Assembly (NCBI GenBank): GCA_903911925.1
Contig: CAIWFH010000071.1
Location: 1-45,112, forward strand
Length of the DNA: 45,112 nucleotides
From: an uncultured Acidobacteriaceae bacterium
GTDB taxonomy: Bacteria > Acidobacteriota > Terriglobia > Terriglobales > Acidobacteriaceae
Direction: 5' to 3'
The notes below the pieces were generated by a model. It was not told the origin of the DNA. It saw only the letters and a list, made by a program, of their open reading frames with translations, and searched no databases. The translations under genes and the position numbers were made by a program. This document shows, piece after piece, positions 8,425 through 16,296 of the stretch (positions are counted from its first letter, which is position 1; the number at the start of each line of letters is the position of its first letter).

Positions 8425-9588
8425 CTAAATCCTCACCAGTTCGCGCTGGATGCGGCCGGTTACCCATGCTTCAGTGGTGGAGGTGAGCATGTTGACTTCG
8501 CTGCGGACGCCGAATTCGGGGAGGTAGATGCCGGGCTCGACCGAGAAGCAGGTGTTGGGCAGCAGGCGGCGGGTGTCGTGGGTTTCGAGATTGTCCAGGT
8601 GCGCGCCGGCGCCATGGAGTTCCTGGGCGATGTTGTGGCCGGTGCGGTGGGTGAAGTACTCGCCGAATCCGGCAGCCTTGATCACGGAGCGGGCTGCGTC
8701 GTCGGCCTCGTAGCCGCAGATGGGGCGACTCTCGGCAAATGCCTGCTCGACGGCGGCAATGGCGGCGTCGCGGGCGTTGCGCACGGTTTCAAAGACGAGT
8801 TGCTCGCGGGGGGTGGGTTCGCGGCCTACGACTCCGGTCCAGGTGATGTCGTAGAAGATGGTGCAGGGCTGGTTGGGGCGGGCCCACATGTCGATGAGCA
8901 GGAAGTCTCCCTTGACGATGGGGGAGCAGCGCTCGGCAGTGGGCTCGTAGTGGGAGTCGGAACAGTTTGCGTTTACGCTGACGTTGGGACCGTCGCTCCA
9001 GACGAGGCCCTCGCGGCGCATGGCTTCGCTGAGCCACTGGACGTGGTCGAACTCGGTAAGGCCTGTGTCGAGGCGGCGGCCGATTTCCTTCCAACCCTCG
9101 GCGAGGATTGCATCGATGGCCTTTTGGGCGACGGTGTGGGAGGCGATTTGTTCGGCGGTGAGGACGGCTTCGAATTGGGAGACGAGATCGGCGGAGCTGA
9201 CGACCTGCTTGCCGAGGGAGCGGAGGAACTCAACCGTGCCGGCGTCGACCATGGAGACGTACATGATGGCGTTGTTGGGCGAGTACTGCATGGCAATGGT
9301 GCGCGCGCCGGTGAGCATGGCTTCAAGGCCGGCGGCCAGCTCCTGCCAACTGGAGTAGAGGCCTTTGGCGCCGGGGAGCGAGTCAAGGCGGCCCTGCTCC
9401 ACGCGATGGACGAGCTTGCGCGGCTCGCCGGTGGCGGGGACGTAGTAATACCAGCGGCGGGTGATGTGGGCCTTGGGGTCGAGGCCGAGGATGCGGCCGG
9501 CGATGGGGTCGCGATGATGATGGTCGTAGAAGAGCCAGCCGTCGTGGCCGGCCTCGCGGAGAGCGACTTGAATGGCTTCGAGGTTCAT
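8425..9588 (-). CDS. M24 family metallopeptidase, Xaa-Pro type
   Basis: A predicted cytoplasmic aminopeptidase of the M24 'pita-bread' family, close to Xaa-Pro dipeptidases. An N-terminal creatinase-like domain (about 1-165) precedes the catalytic domain. The expected dinuclear metal ligands are visible: Asp in LLIDMWAR, Asp in IFYDITWTG, His in HRTGHNIAQELHGAG, Glu in VEPGIYLPEFG and Glu in VRSEVNML. The start at 9588 gives 387 residues beginning MNLEAIQVALREAG; the frame stays open further upstream but reads low-complexity Pro-rich sequence. It is an isolated transcription unit flanked by repeats. Creatinase-like enzymes share the fold, so the exact substrate is uncertain. Confidence 0.85.
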   Translation of the reverse strand: MNLEAIQVALREAGHDGWLFYDHHHRDPIAGRILGLDPKAHITRRWYYYVPATGEPRKLVHRVEQGRLDSLPGAKGLYSSWQELAAGLEAMLTGARTIAMQYSPNNAIMYVSMVDAGTVEFLRSLGKQVVSSADLVSQFEAVLTAEQIASHTVAQKAIDAILAEGWKEIGRRLDTGLTEFDHVQWLSEAMRREGLVWSDGPNVSVNANCSDSHYEPTAERCSPIVKGDFLLIDMWARPNQPCTIFYDITWTGVVGREPTPREQLVFETVRNARDAAIAAVEQAFAESRPICGYEADDAARSVIKAAGFGEYFTHRTGHNIAQELHGAGAHLDNLETHDTRRLLPNTCFSVEPGIYLPEFGVRSEVNMLTSTTEAWVTGRIQRELVRI

Positions 9589-9654
9589 AGGGGGATGATA
9601 ACGCGGGGGCTTGGAGAGAGGAGTCGTGGGATGGGGAGATGGGCGTGTTGAGAG

Positions 9655-9741
9655 TTGTGGTATCCCAGGTCTGAAAATCCAGAACTCCACCCCACGGACG
9701 AAGACCTGTCCGTGGGGACCTCGGGACCTGGGGCATCCGGC
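9655..9741. repeat. GTGGTATCCCA hairpin repeat, copy 1
   Basis: Starts TTGTGGTATCCCAGGTC and ends GACCTGGGGCATCCGG. An outer inverted repeat (CCCAGGTC/GACCTGGG) encloses a perfect inner stem, CCCCACGGAC/GTCCGTGGGG. It sits about 43 bases downstream of the stop of the minus-strand VOC gene. It shares its ends with copies at 10695-10752 and 28971-29031. Confidence 0.7.
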
Positions 9742-9783
9742 CTTGTGGGAAATTTTTCGACTGTCGAACGCGATGGTGGTGAC

Positions 9784-10551
9784 TTACTCCTTGTTGGCGA
9801 CGAGGGAGAAGGCGGCTCCCTGGGGGTCCTGGGCGTTGATGATCCAGCCGCCGCCGGGGACCTGGACGGGGCCGTTGAGGACTTTGCCGCCGCCGGACTG
9901 AACGCGCTGGATGGCTGCCTTGATGGAGTCGACGCAGAAGTAGAAGTTCCAGCAGGAAACGGGGATGTGCGGCGCTTTGGTCATCATGCCGCCGTCGCCC
10001 ATTTCCTTGTGGTCGCCTTCATCGAAGATGCGATAGAGGCCCATCTGCCCCATATCCATATCGCTGACCTTGGTCCAGCCAAAGAGCTTGTTGTAGAAGT
10101 CGAACCCGGCGTCGAGGTCGGTGGTGTAAAGCTCGTGCCAGCCGATGGTGCCGGGAGTGGGCGGCGCGGGGCGTTCCGGCGTGGGCATGGCCGGGTTGGG
10201 CGTGAAGACAACAATGGCGGCGCCCTGCGGGTCAGACATGACGGCGAAACGGAGCATGCCGGGGACGTCCGTGGCCGGCTTCCAGAGTTTGCCGCCGGCT
10301 TCGACAATCTTTTCGATGTGGGCATCGACGTTGTCGACGGCGATGTAGCCGACCCAGGCGACGTGTCCGGGGATGTTCAACATGCCGGCGATTCCCACGC
10401 CGCCGATGTTGAAGGTGGTATAGCCGTGGCCTTCGGTGGAGGGCATTTCCTGGGTCGTCCAGCCGACAACGTCGGAGTAAAACTTGCCGGCGGCTTTGGT
10501 GTCGCTGGTCATCAGTTCGTACCAGCCGAATTTTCCTTTGGGGGTAAACAT
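9784..10551 (-). CDS. VOC family protein with two glyoxalase-like domains
   Basis: A 255-residue protein made of two vicinal-oxygen-chelate (glyoxalase/bleomycin-resistance) domains, at about 1-120 and 130-250. Each starts with a similar block (GKFGWYELMTSDTKAAGKFYSDVVGW; TIGWHELYTTDLDAGFDFYNKLFGW) and ends with the DPQGA motif (SDPQGAAIVVF; QDPQGAAFSLV). This resembles mycobacterial CFP-30B-like proteins, which have no firmly known reaction. AAAGGAG precedes the ATG. Hairpin repeats lie on both sides, so it is probably a single-gene unit. Likely cytoplasmic; substrate unknown. Confidence 0.88.
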   Translation of the reverse strand: MFTPKGKFGWYELMTSDTKAAGKFYSDVVGWTTQEMPSTEGHGYTTFNIGGVGIAGMLNIPGHVAWVGYIAVDNVDAHIEKIVEAGGKLWKPATDVPGMLRFAVMSDPQGAAIVVFTPNPAMPTPERPAPPTPGTIGWHELYTTDLDAGFDFYNKLFGWTKVSDMDMGQMGLYRIFDEGDHKEMGDGGMMTKAPHIPVSCWNFYFCVDSIKAAIQRVQSGGGKVLNGPVQVPGGGWIINAQDPQGAAFSLVANKE

Positions 10552-10694
10552 TGCGGGAATTCTCCTTTGGGGATAGATGCGGTGCGACCGTCCATTGACT
10601 TGACGTTGATATCAACTTGATTGGATGAGTGTCAATCGGGGGGATGTTAATTCTGGTGTAGCGGATCGAGCGGGATGGACCGGCTAATAAAGGG

Positions 10695-10752
10695 TTGTGG
10701 TATCCCACCCATTCGCCAGGAAAAGGCGAATGGATGGGGCACCCGGCTTTTG
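10695..10752. repeat. GTGGTATCCCA hairpin repeat, copy 2
   Basis: Starts TTGTGGTATCCCACCC, contains the stem CCATTCGCC/GGCGAATGG and ends ATGGGGCACCCGG. It lies about 30 bases downstream of the stop of the minus-strand STAS gene, in the same orientation as copies 1 and 3. On the minus-strand transcript it would form a strong 3' hairpin and may act as a terminator or RNA-stabilising element. Confidence 0.75.
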
Positions 10753-10781
10753 GGGGTATGCTGGGAATTAAAAAAAGAAAG

Positions 10782-11141
10782 TTACAGCGCGGCGAGGGCT
10801 TCGGTCTGGGTGGGGAAGAGGCCGGCGTACTTGGTGATTCCTACCATGGTGAAGACCTTGGTGAAGTGCGCGGAGAGGCCGAAGGCGTAGACCTTCTGTG
10901 CGGAATTTGAGGCCTCAATAAGCATCTGGATGACCAGTGCGATGCCGCTGGAGTTGATGTAATCGACCTTGGTGAAGTCGAGCAGTACGATTTTTACCGT
11001 GGCCTTGGGGAGGGCCTGGTAGGCGCCGAGGACGGCGTCCTTTGAGGTGCTGGCAATGTCGCCCTCGAAGCGCAGGACAGTTACCGGGTGGCCGGCGGGG
11101 GAAGTCAGCTGGTCTACGTGGGCCTTCGTTTCGCTCTGCAC
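10782..11141 (-). CDS. STAS-domain anti-sigma-factor antagonist
   Basis: A 119-residue single STAS domain like SpoIIAA/RsbV. In partner switching the unphosphorylated antagonist binds the anti-sigma kinase and frees the sigma factor or another target. The phospho-acceptor region reads DYINSSGIALV (S64 or S65), with Asn where many members have Asp. It uses a GTG start with GGAG upstream and lies 26 bases after the kinase gene. The phosphatase, kinase and antagonist thus form one minus-strand operon. No sigma factor is part of this operon. Confidence 0.9.
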   Translation of the reverse strand: MQSETKAHVDQLTSPAGHPVTVLRFEGDIASTSKDAVLGAYQALPKATVKIVLLDFTKVDYINSSGIALVIQMLIEASNSAQKVYAFGLSAHFTKVFTMVGITKYAGLFPTQTEALAAL

Positions 11142-11167
11142 TTGTCGATATTCTCCGTAATCTCTGG

Positions 11168-11614
11168 TTATTCTGCTTCTTTATCCAGCCTGATGACCAG
11201 CCGGACGTAGCTGCTTTTTCCGTTTGCGCCGGCCACCCACTCGGCCTCGTCGACCAGCGCTTGAATGAGAAACATGCCCATGCCGCGGGCGTCTTCTTCG
11301 CCGTGCATCTTGCGGTCCATGTCGGGCTTGGGGGGCAGGGTCTTCATGCCCTTGCCGTCGTCGATGACTTTCACTTCCAGAGAATCTTTTCCTGCTGAAA
11401 GAACGACGCCGACCGACAGTCCTTCGTTTAGACGGTTGCCGTGCTCAATGGCGTTGATGCAGGCCTCGGCAACGGCGGTTTTGAGGTCTTCCACGCGGTC
11501 TTCGCGGAAGCCCATCAGCTTGGCCACTGCGGCCGCCGTGCTCATGGCCACTTTCTCGTAGCCGAGCCGCGAAGGCAGCCGGACCTCGACACTGGTGGAT
11601 TTGACCTGGCTCAT
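11168..11614 (-). CDS. RsbW-like anti-sigma regulatory kinase (HATPase)
   Basis: A 148-residue GHKL ATPase of the RsbW/SpoIIAB type, expected to phosphorylate the neighbouring STAS protein and to hold its target inactive. The N box is AVAEACINAIEHGN (E50, N54), the G1 box is DDGKGM (D86-M90), and the G2-like box is ARGMGMFLIQAL. The ATG at 11614 overlaps the TGA of the phosphatase gene by 4 bases (ATGA), so translation is coupled; an earlier in-frame start at 11647 would lie inside that gene. Its regulatory target is unknown. Confidence 0.9.
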   Translation of the reverse strand: MSQVKSTSVEVRLPSRLGYEKVAMSTAAAVAKLMGFREDRVEDLKTAVAEACINAIEHGNRLNEGLSVGVVLSAGKDSLEVKVIDDGKGMKTLPPKPDMDRKMHGEEDARGMGMFLIQALVDEAEWVAGANGKSSYVRLVIRLDKEAE

Positions 11615-12792
11615 GCCTCTAACTCCGTGGCGGCCGCCGCGCGGCAAAGGGCAAGCGCGGTCATGTCGTCGCTCTGCGGGCCGCCATCAGAGAAGCTTTC
11701 GATGGCCGCCCACACACCATCGAGGATATCATCGGCATTTTTTGCTTTACATTGCGAAAACTCATCCAAAAGCCTTTCGGGACCAAACTCTTCATCTCCC
11801 CGGAAAACCTCTGTCAAGCCGTCGGTGTAAAACAAAAGCCGCGACCCCGGTGTAAACACGGCTTGCTCGGAAGAGTAGCGCATGCCGGGGAGAAGGCCCA
11901 AGGGAGTGCCGGCGGCCTCAAACTGACGGGGCGCGACGCCCGGCGAAACCAGGAAGCCCGGATTGTGGCCGGCGTTGACCACCTCAATTTCGCCGCGCTC
12001 CTGGTGGAGGCGGAGGAAGATGGCGGTCACGTAACGGCGGCGGGCTTCTTCACCTTCAGACCAGTGGTACTGGTTCATGCGGGTGGCCAGCTCGTCGAGC
12101 GGCGGGCCGCCGGCGGCCATGGCGCGAAAGGCGGAGCGGAAGCTGGTGGACATGATGGCCGAGGCCATGCCCTTGCCAGCCACGTCGGCCACGGCCATAA
12201 GGATGCTTCCGTCGGGCTGGTCAACAAGGTCAAGATAGTCGCCGCCTACTTCGTAGCAGGTATCGGAACGGAAAGCTACGGAGTAGCCGGGAATGTCGGG
12301 CAGATGGTGAGGCAAGAGGGAGCGTTGAATGGCGCGGGCGGCGTCCATGTCCTGCTGGACCCGTGCAAACTCGATGTTGCGCTTGTGGTTGCGGGCGTTT
12401 TCAAGGGCTACGGCGGCTTGCAAGGCCAGACCTTCAATAAAGTCGGCCTCGTAAAGGGTGAGGTCGCGGCCATCGGGGGGAGCGACGACCAGTTCGGCGA
12501 GACGGCGGCCCGCGCGGTCGTCGAGGGGGTAGGTGGGAGCGCTCCTGCCGTTGCTTACGGGCTCGTCGCCATAGGACATGCCGGTGCCGGGGAAGGCGGC
12601 CCCGGCCATTTCCAGCTCGCGCACAACAATGCGCAGCACCTGTTCCAGCACTTCTTCTTCGTGGATAGTGGAGTGAACCTGGCGGGAAGCCTCAAGAAGC
12701 GCCTGGAGGCGGGCCACTTGCTGCTGCAGGTCGATGGTTTCGCCGATGCCGTGGGTCTCGCCGTTGCCGGGAAGCTGGATTTCAGCTGCCAT
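11611..12792 (-). CDS. GAF-like domain plus SpoIIE-type PP2C phosphatase
   Basis: A 393-residue RsbU-like serine phosphatase, expected to dephosphorylate the STAS protein and switch the module on. A short coiled coil (about 20-45) leads into a GAF-like sensor domain (about 45-135). The PP2C domain follows, with metal-ligand Asp residues in GGDYLDLV (D185), VADVAGKGMASAIM (D203), FYTDGLTE and SDDMTALAL. There is no membrane segment, so it senses a cytoplasmic signal or partner. It is the first gene of the minus-strand partner-switching operon, divergent from the receiver-flavoenzyme gene. GAGG lies upstream of the ATG. Confidence 0.9.
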   Translation of the reverse strand: MAAEIQLPGNGETHGIGETIDLQQQVARLQALLEASRQVHSTIHEEEVLEQVLRIVVRELEMAGAAFPGTGMSYGDEPVSNGRSAPTYPLDDRAGRRLAELVVAPPDGRDLTLYEADFIEGLALQAAVALENARNHKRNIEFARVQQDMDAARAIQRSLLPHHLPDIPGYSVAFRSDTCYEVGGDYLDLVDQPDGSILMAVADVAGKGMASAIMSTSFRSAFRAMAAGGPPLDELATRMNQYHWSEGEEARRRYVTAIFLRLHQERGEIEVVNAGHNPGFLVSPGVAPRQFEAAGTPLGLLPGMRYSSEQAVFTPGSRLLFYTDGLTEVFRGDEEFGPERLLDEFSQCKAKNADDILDGVWAAIESFSDGGPQSDDMTALALCRAAAATELEA

Positions 12793-12930
12793 ACCGCTAC
12801 CTCGTCGTGGAATCCCACTCTACCATGCGGGCGGCATCTCCAGCATTGCCAGCAACCTGAATCCGGACGGCGCCCCGCCAAAAAACTCTGCGACTTTAGA
12901 TGCCGGAACTGAATCGAACCGGGTACCGCG

Positions 12931-14589
12931 ATGGCCAAGCCCTACATTCTCGCTGTCGATGATGACCCCCAGGTGCTGCGGGCGGTGGAGCGCGACCTGA
13001 AGTCGCAGTACGGAACCGAGTACCGGGTGGTGGCCGTGGATGCACCGGATAAAGCCATAGATATGGTACGGCAATTGACGGCCCGGGGCGACCGCGTGGC
13101 CCTTTTCGTGGTGGACCAGCGGATGCCGGGGATGAGCGGAACGGAGTTTTTGCGCGCCGCTTTGCCGATGCAGCCGGACGCACGGCGGGTGCTGCTGACT
13201 GCCTACGCCGACTCGAATGCGGCCATCGACGCGATCAATAAAGTCCGGCTAAACCACTACCTGATGAAGCCATGGGAGCCGCCGGAGCAGAATCTGTTTC
13301 CGGTGCTGACGGACCTGCTGGGAGACTGGACGGCCGGAAACGGCGCGACGTTTGAGGGAACTTACGTCGTGGGCGACCGCTGGAGCCCGGGTACACACAA
13401 GTTGAAGGACTTTCTGGCCAAGAGTCAGATTCCGTATAGGTGGATTGAGCCGGGCGCGGCGGGTGATCCGCGGGTGATGACGGCGCTGGGAACCGAAGAG
13501 CGCGCGCTGCCGGTGGTGGTTTTTTCGGACGGGACGGTGATGGAGAAGCCGGAGATTCCGGAGTTGGCTGCCAAGCTGGGCCTTAGCAGTTCACCGGCTC
13601 GAGACTTCTACGACGTGATCGTGATTGGGGCGGGACCAGCCGGACTGGCCTGCGCCCTGTATTGCAGCACCGAGGGGCTGCGGACCGTGCTGGTGGAGCG
13701 TGAGGCTCCGGGTGGGCAGGCAGGGCTGAGTTCGCGGATTGAGAACTATCTCGGATTCCCTTCAGGCTTGAGCGGTGCGGACCTGGCGCGACGGGGCGTG
13801 GCGCAGGTAAAGCGCTTCGGGACGGAACTGCTATCGCCGGCGCGCGCGGTGAATCTGAATGCCGACGGCGAGTATCGGATTGTGACGCTGGATAACGGCC
13901 GGGAACTGACCGCGCACAGCGTGGTGATTGCATCGGGCGTGCAGTGGCGGCGGCTGGATGTGGCCGGGATGGACCGGCTGACTGGGGCGGGCGTCTACTA
14001 CGGCGCGGCGACCACTGAGGCTTCGTCTTGCGAGGGCGAAGACGTTTTTGTCGTGGGCGGGGCCAATTCTGCCGGACAGGCCGCAGTACACTTTGCGGAT
14101 TACGCCAAGTCAGTGACCATGCTGGTGCGCGCCGACTCGTTATCAGAATCGATGTCGCACTATTTGATGGAACGCATCAAGGAGATACCCAACATCCAGG
14201 TGATACCGAATGCCGAACTTGCCCGGGTGGAGGGCAACGGACGGCTGAGCAAGATATTCATTCAACGGCACGACCTGGGAACCGTGGAAGAACGGGATGC
14301 CAAGGCGCTGTTCGTCTTTATCGGAGCCGAGCCGCATACGCAATGGCTGGACGGCACCGTGATACGCGACGAGAAGGGCTTTCTGATCACCGGGGCGAAT
14401 CTTTTGAAGGACGGCAAGAAGCCCGCGAGCTGGAAGCTGCAACGCGATCCTTACCTGTTGGAAACCAGCGTTCCGGGCGTGTTCGCGGTGGGTGATGCGC
14501 GCGACGGCGCGGTGCGGCGGGTGGCGAACAGCGTGGGCGAGGGGTCGATTGTTCTGTATTTTATTCGCCAACATATGGCAAACAGGTAA
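12931..14589 (+). CDS. Response regulator fused to thioredoxin-reductase-like flavoenzyme
   Basis: A 552-residue fusion. Residues 1-130 are a receiver domain with acidic D10-D12, phospho-acceptor D62 (VVDQRMPGMSG), T90 and K113 (LMKPW). Residues about 140-222 resemble a thioredoxin/glutaredoxin fold without a CxxC. Residues 227-552 are a thioredoxin-reductase-like FAD/NADPH module: VIGAGPAGLA for FAD, VVGGANSAG for NADPH, and a C-terminal GVFAVGDARDGAVRRVANSVGEGS. The redox-active CxxC of true thioredoxin reductases, expected just before the NADPH motif, is missing; only C367 lies near. The name 'disulfide reductase' may therefore be wrong and a quinone, ferredoxin or other acceptor is possible. 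A cNMP-domain kinase gene follows after 6 bases. Confidence 0.88.
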   Translation: MAKPYILAVDDDPQVLRAVERDLKSQYGTEYRVVAVDAPDKAIDMVRQLTARGDRVALFVVDQRMPGMSGTEFLRAALPMQPDARRVLLTAYADSNAAIDAINKVRLNHYLMKPWEPPEQNLFPVLTDLLGDWTAGNGATFEGTYVVGDRWSPGTHKLKDFLAKSQIPYRWIEPGAAGDPRVMTALGTEERALPVVVFSDGTVMEKPEIPELAAKLGLSSSPARDFYDVIVIGAGPAGLACALYCSTEGLRTVLVEREAPGGQAGLSSRIENYLGFPSGLSGADLARRGVAQVKRFGTELLSPARAVNLNADGEYRIVTLDNGRELTAHSVVIASGVQWRRLDVAGMDRLTGAGVYYGAATTEASSCEGEDVFVVGGANSAGQAAVHFADYAKSVTMLVRADSLSESMSHYLMERIKEIPNIQVIPNAELARVEGNGRLSKIFIQRHDLGTVEERDAKALFVFIGAEPHTQWLDGTVIRDEKGFLITGANLLKDGKKPASWKLQRDPYLLETSVPGVFAVGDARDGAVRRVANSVGEGSIVLYFIRQHMANR

Positions 14590-14595
14590 ACGCAG

Positions 14596-16068
14596 ATGAC
14601 GAATGAATGCAAGACCATTACGGCAGACGAACTGGCGCAATTCGACCTCTTCAAGGAAGACTCGCGCGAGGCCCTGGAGTGGCTCGCCGAGCGCTTTGAG
14701 GTTCGCTGCTTCGAGGCCGGCGAGCAGTTTGTGAAGAGCGGGCAACCGGCACGCGAACTCACGGTCTTGCTGGAAGGCGAGATGCAGTTTCAGACAGATG
14801 GCGACCCTTACGGAGGCGCGTTTGTGATGCATCCGGGGTCGGCGGGCGGGGTGCTGCCGTTCTCGCGCCTGAGCGTCTACCGCGGGACTGGTGTGGCGTT
14901 AAAGCCGTCACGGGCGCTGTGGATGGACGCGTCCTATTTGCGCGAGCTGGTTTATCGTGCGCCCTGCCTGGCGGAGAAACTGGTGACGCGGATGATTGAC
15001 CGCGTGCGCGACCAGGAGCAGCGCAGCGAACGAACCAACAAGATGCTGGCGCTGGGCAAGCTTTCAGCCGGGCTGGCGCATGAGCTGAATAACCCCGCAT
15101 CCGCGCTGGTGCGCTCTTCAGCACGTTTGCGCGAGTTGCTGGGGGGACGCAGGGCGCACGGGATTGCATTGAAGGGGGAACCCGCGCCGCCGGAGGCCCA
15201 GGTCATGATGCAGGGCCTGAGCGAGACCATGGCCGAAGCTGCGCGCAATCCAAAACCGCTGGACGATCTTGACCGCGCCGACCGCGCCGACGAACTGGCG
15301 CAATGGCTTGAGTTGCACCAGCTGCCGGCAGAGGTGGCAGGGGTGCTGGCCGATGCGGGCATCGACGCTGAAAAGCTTGCGCCGCTTTTGCCGCTGATCA
15401 GCAGGAAGTCGCTTTTTCACGCGCTGCATATCATGGCTGCCGATGCGGAAGAGGCCAACCTGAGCCGCGAGATTGATGAAGCCTCGCGACGAATCGCGAA
15501 CCTGATCAAGGCTGTGAAATCGTACTCGTACATGGACCGGATGCCGACGGCCGAAGTGGATGTGGAAGAAGGCATTGACGTGACGCTGACCATGTTTCAG
15601 CACCAGCTGAAACACGACATCCAGGTGAAGCGCATCTTTGACGGGGGCCTGCCGAAGATCAGGGCCAACGGCGGCGAGCTGAACCAGATATGGACCAACC
15701 TGATTGACAACGCCATCGACGCGATGTGCGACGCGCCGGAGAAGGTGCTGGAAATCAGGACGCGCAAAGAGGGCGGCAATGTGCTGGTGGAGATTGCAGA
15801 CAGCGGATCGGGCATTCCAAAGGAGGCCCAGGGACGGGTGTTCGACGCCTTCTTTACCACCAAGCCGGTGGGCAAGGGAACGGGGCTGGGACTGGATATT
15901 GTCTATCGCATCGTGCGCAGCCACCAGGGAACGATCTCGTTCAAGTCATCGCCGGGACGAACGGCGTTCCAGGTTCGGCTGCCGGTGGCGGGACCGAAAG
16001 TGGAGGAGCCGGCTGAAGAAAGCGATTCAGTCCAGGCTGGCCTCGCGGGAGCGCGGCCGGAAAAGTGA
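14596..16068 (+). CDS. Histidine kinase with N-terminal cNMP-binding domain
   Basis: A soluble 490-residue sensor kinase. Residues about 15-125 form a cyclic-nucleotide-binding-like beta barrel (CFEAGEQFVKSGQPARELTVLLEGEMQ). The HisKA region has the phospho-acceptor H162 in SAGLAHELNNPASALVRS. The ATPase domain shows N box NQIWTNLIDNAIDAM, G1 DSGSGIP and G2 GKGTGLGLDIVYRI. A long insert of about 150 residues separates HisKA from the ATPase domain. It follows the receiver-flavoenzyme gene by 6 bases, so the two are likely a cognate pair in which kinase activity controls a redox enzyme. The ligand is unknown. Confidence 0.9.
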   Translation: MTNECKTITADELAQFDLFKEDSREALEWLAERFEVRCFEAGEQFVKSGQPARELTVLLEGEMQFQTDGDPYGGAFVMHPGSAGGVLPFSRLSVYRGTGVALKPSRALWMDASYLRELVYRAPCLAEKLVTRMIDRVRDQEQRSERTNKMLALGKLSAGLAHELNNPASALVRSSARLRELLGGRRAHGIALKGEPAPPEAQVMMQGLSETMAEAARNPKPLDDLDRADRADELAQWLELHQLPAEVAGVLADAGIDAEKLAPLLPLISRKSLFHALHIMAADAEEANLSREIDEASRRIANLIKAVKSYSYMDRMPTAEVDVEEGIDVTLTMFQHQLKHDIQVKRIFDGGLPKIRANGGELNQIWTNLIDNAIDAMCDAPEKVLEIRTRKEGGNVLVEIADSGSGIPKEAQGRVFDAFFTTKPVGKGTGLGLDIVYRIVRSHQGTISFKSSPGRTAFQVRLPVAGPKVEEPAEESDSVQAGLAGARPEK

Positions 16069-16296
16069 TCAAGGGAGCGATGTTCCAGGGTCGTCTTTTT
16101 TGGCGAGTTGGCGCACGCTTCGCTTGCCTTGGCGAGTTGGCAGGTTGGCGACATCGTGCCTCGCAGCCTGAGATTCTCTGCAAGCTCTTTAGAGCCAGTC
16201 ACCTGCGCTTTCGAGCCGTTTTGGCGCGGTACGAAGGGGTGCGGCTACCCGCGCCGCAAGCTATAGTTTGCTGGTGCGAAGGCATCTAAAGAATGC
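16069..16296. repeat. Intergenic region with GGCGAGTTGGC repeats
   Basis: This gap contains TTGGCGAGTTGGC twice, at about 16099-16111 and 16131-16143, with CGCTTCGCTTGCC between them. The wording resembles the dispersed element at 1141-1250 and 20385-20480 but is only distantly matched. No gene or clear promoter was seen. Confidence 0.4.

Noticed and set aside
8578..9651. Long plus-strand open frame opposite the M24 peptidase gene
   Set aside because: Gly/Val/Asp-rich with no family similarity. It mirrors a GC-rich gene whose minus-strand product has all M24 metal ligands.
9655..10620. Long plus-strand open frame opposite the VOC gene
   Set aside because: Runs through a hairpin repeat and the complement of a clear two-domain VOC protein; low-complexity product.
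11752..12912. 386-residue plus-strand open frame opposite the phosphatase gene
   Set aside because: The minus strand encodes a full SpoIIE-type phosphatase with its motifs; the opposite product resembles nothing known.
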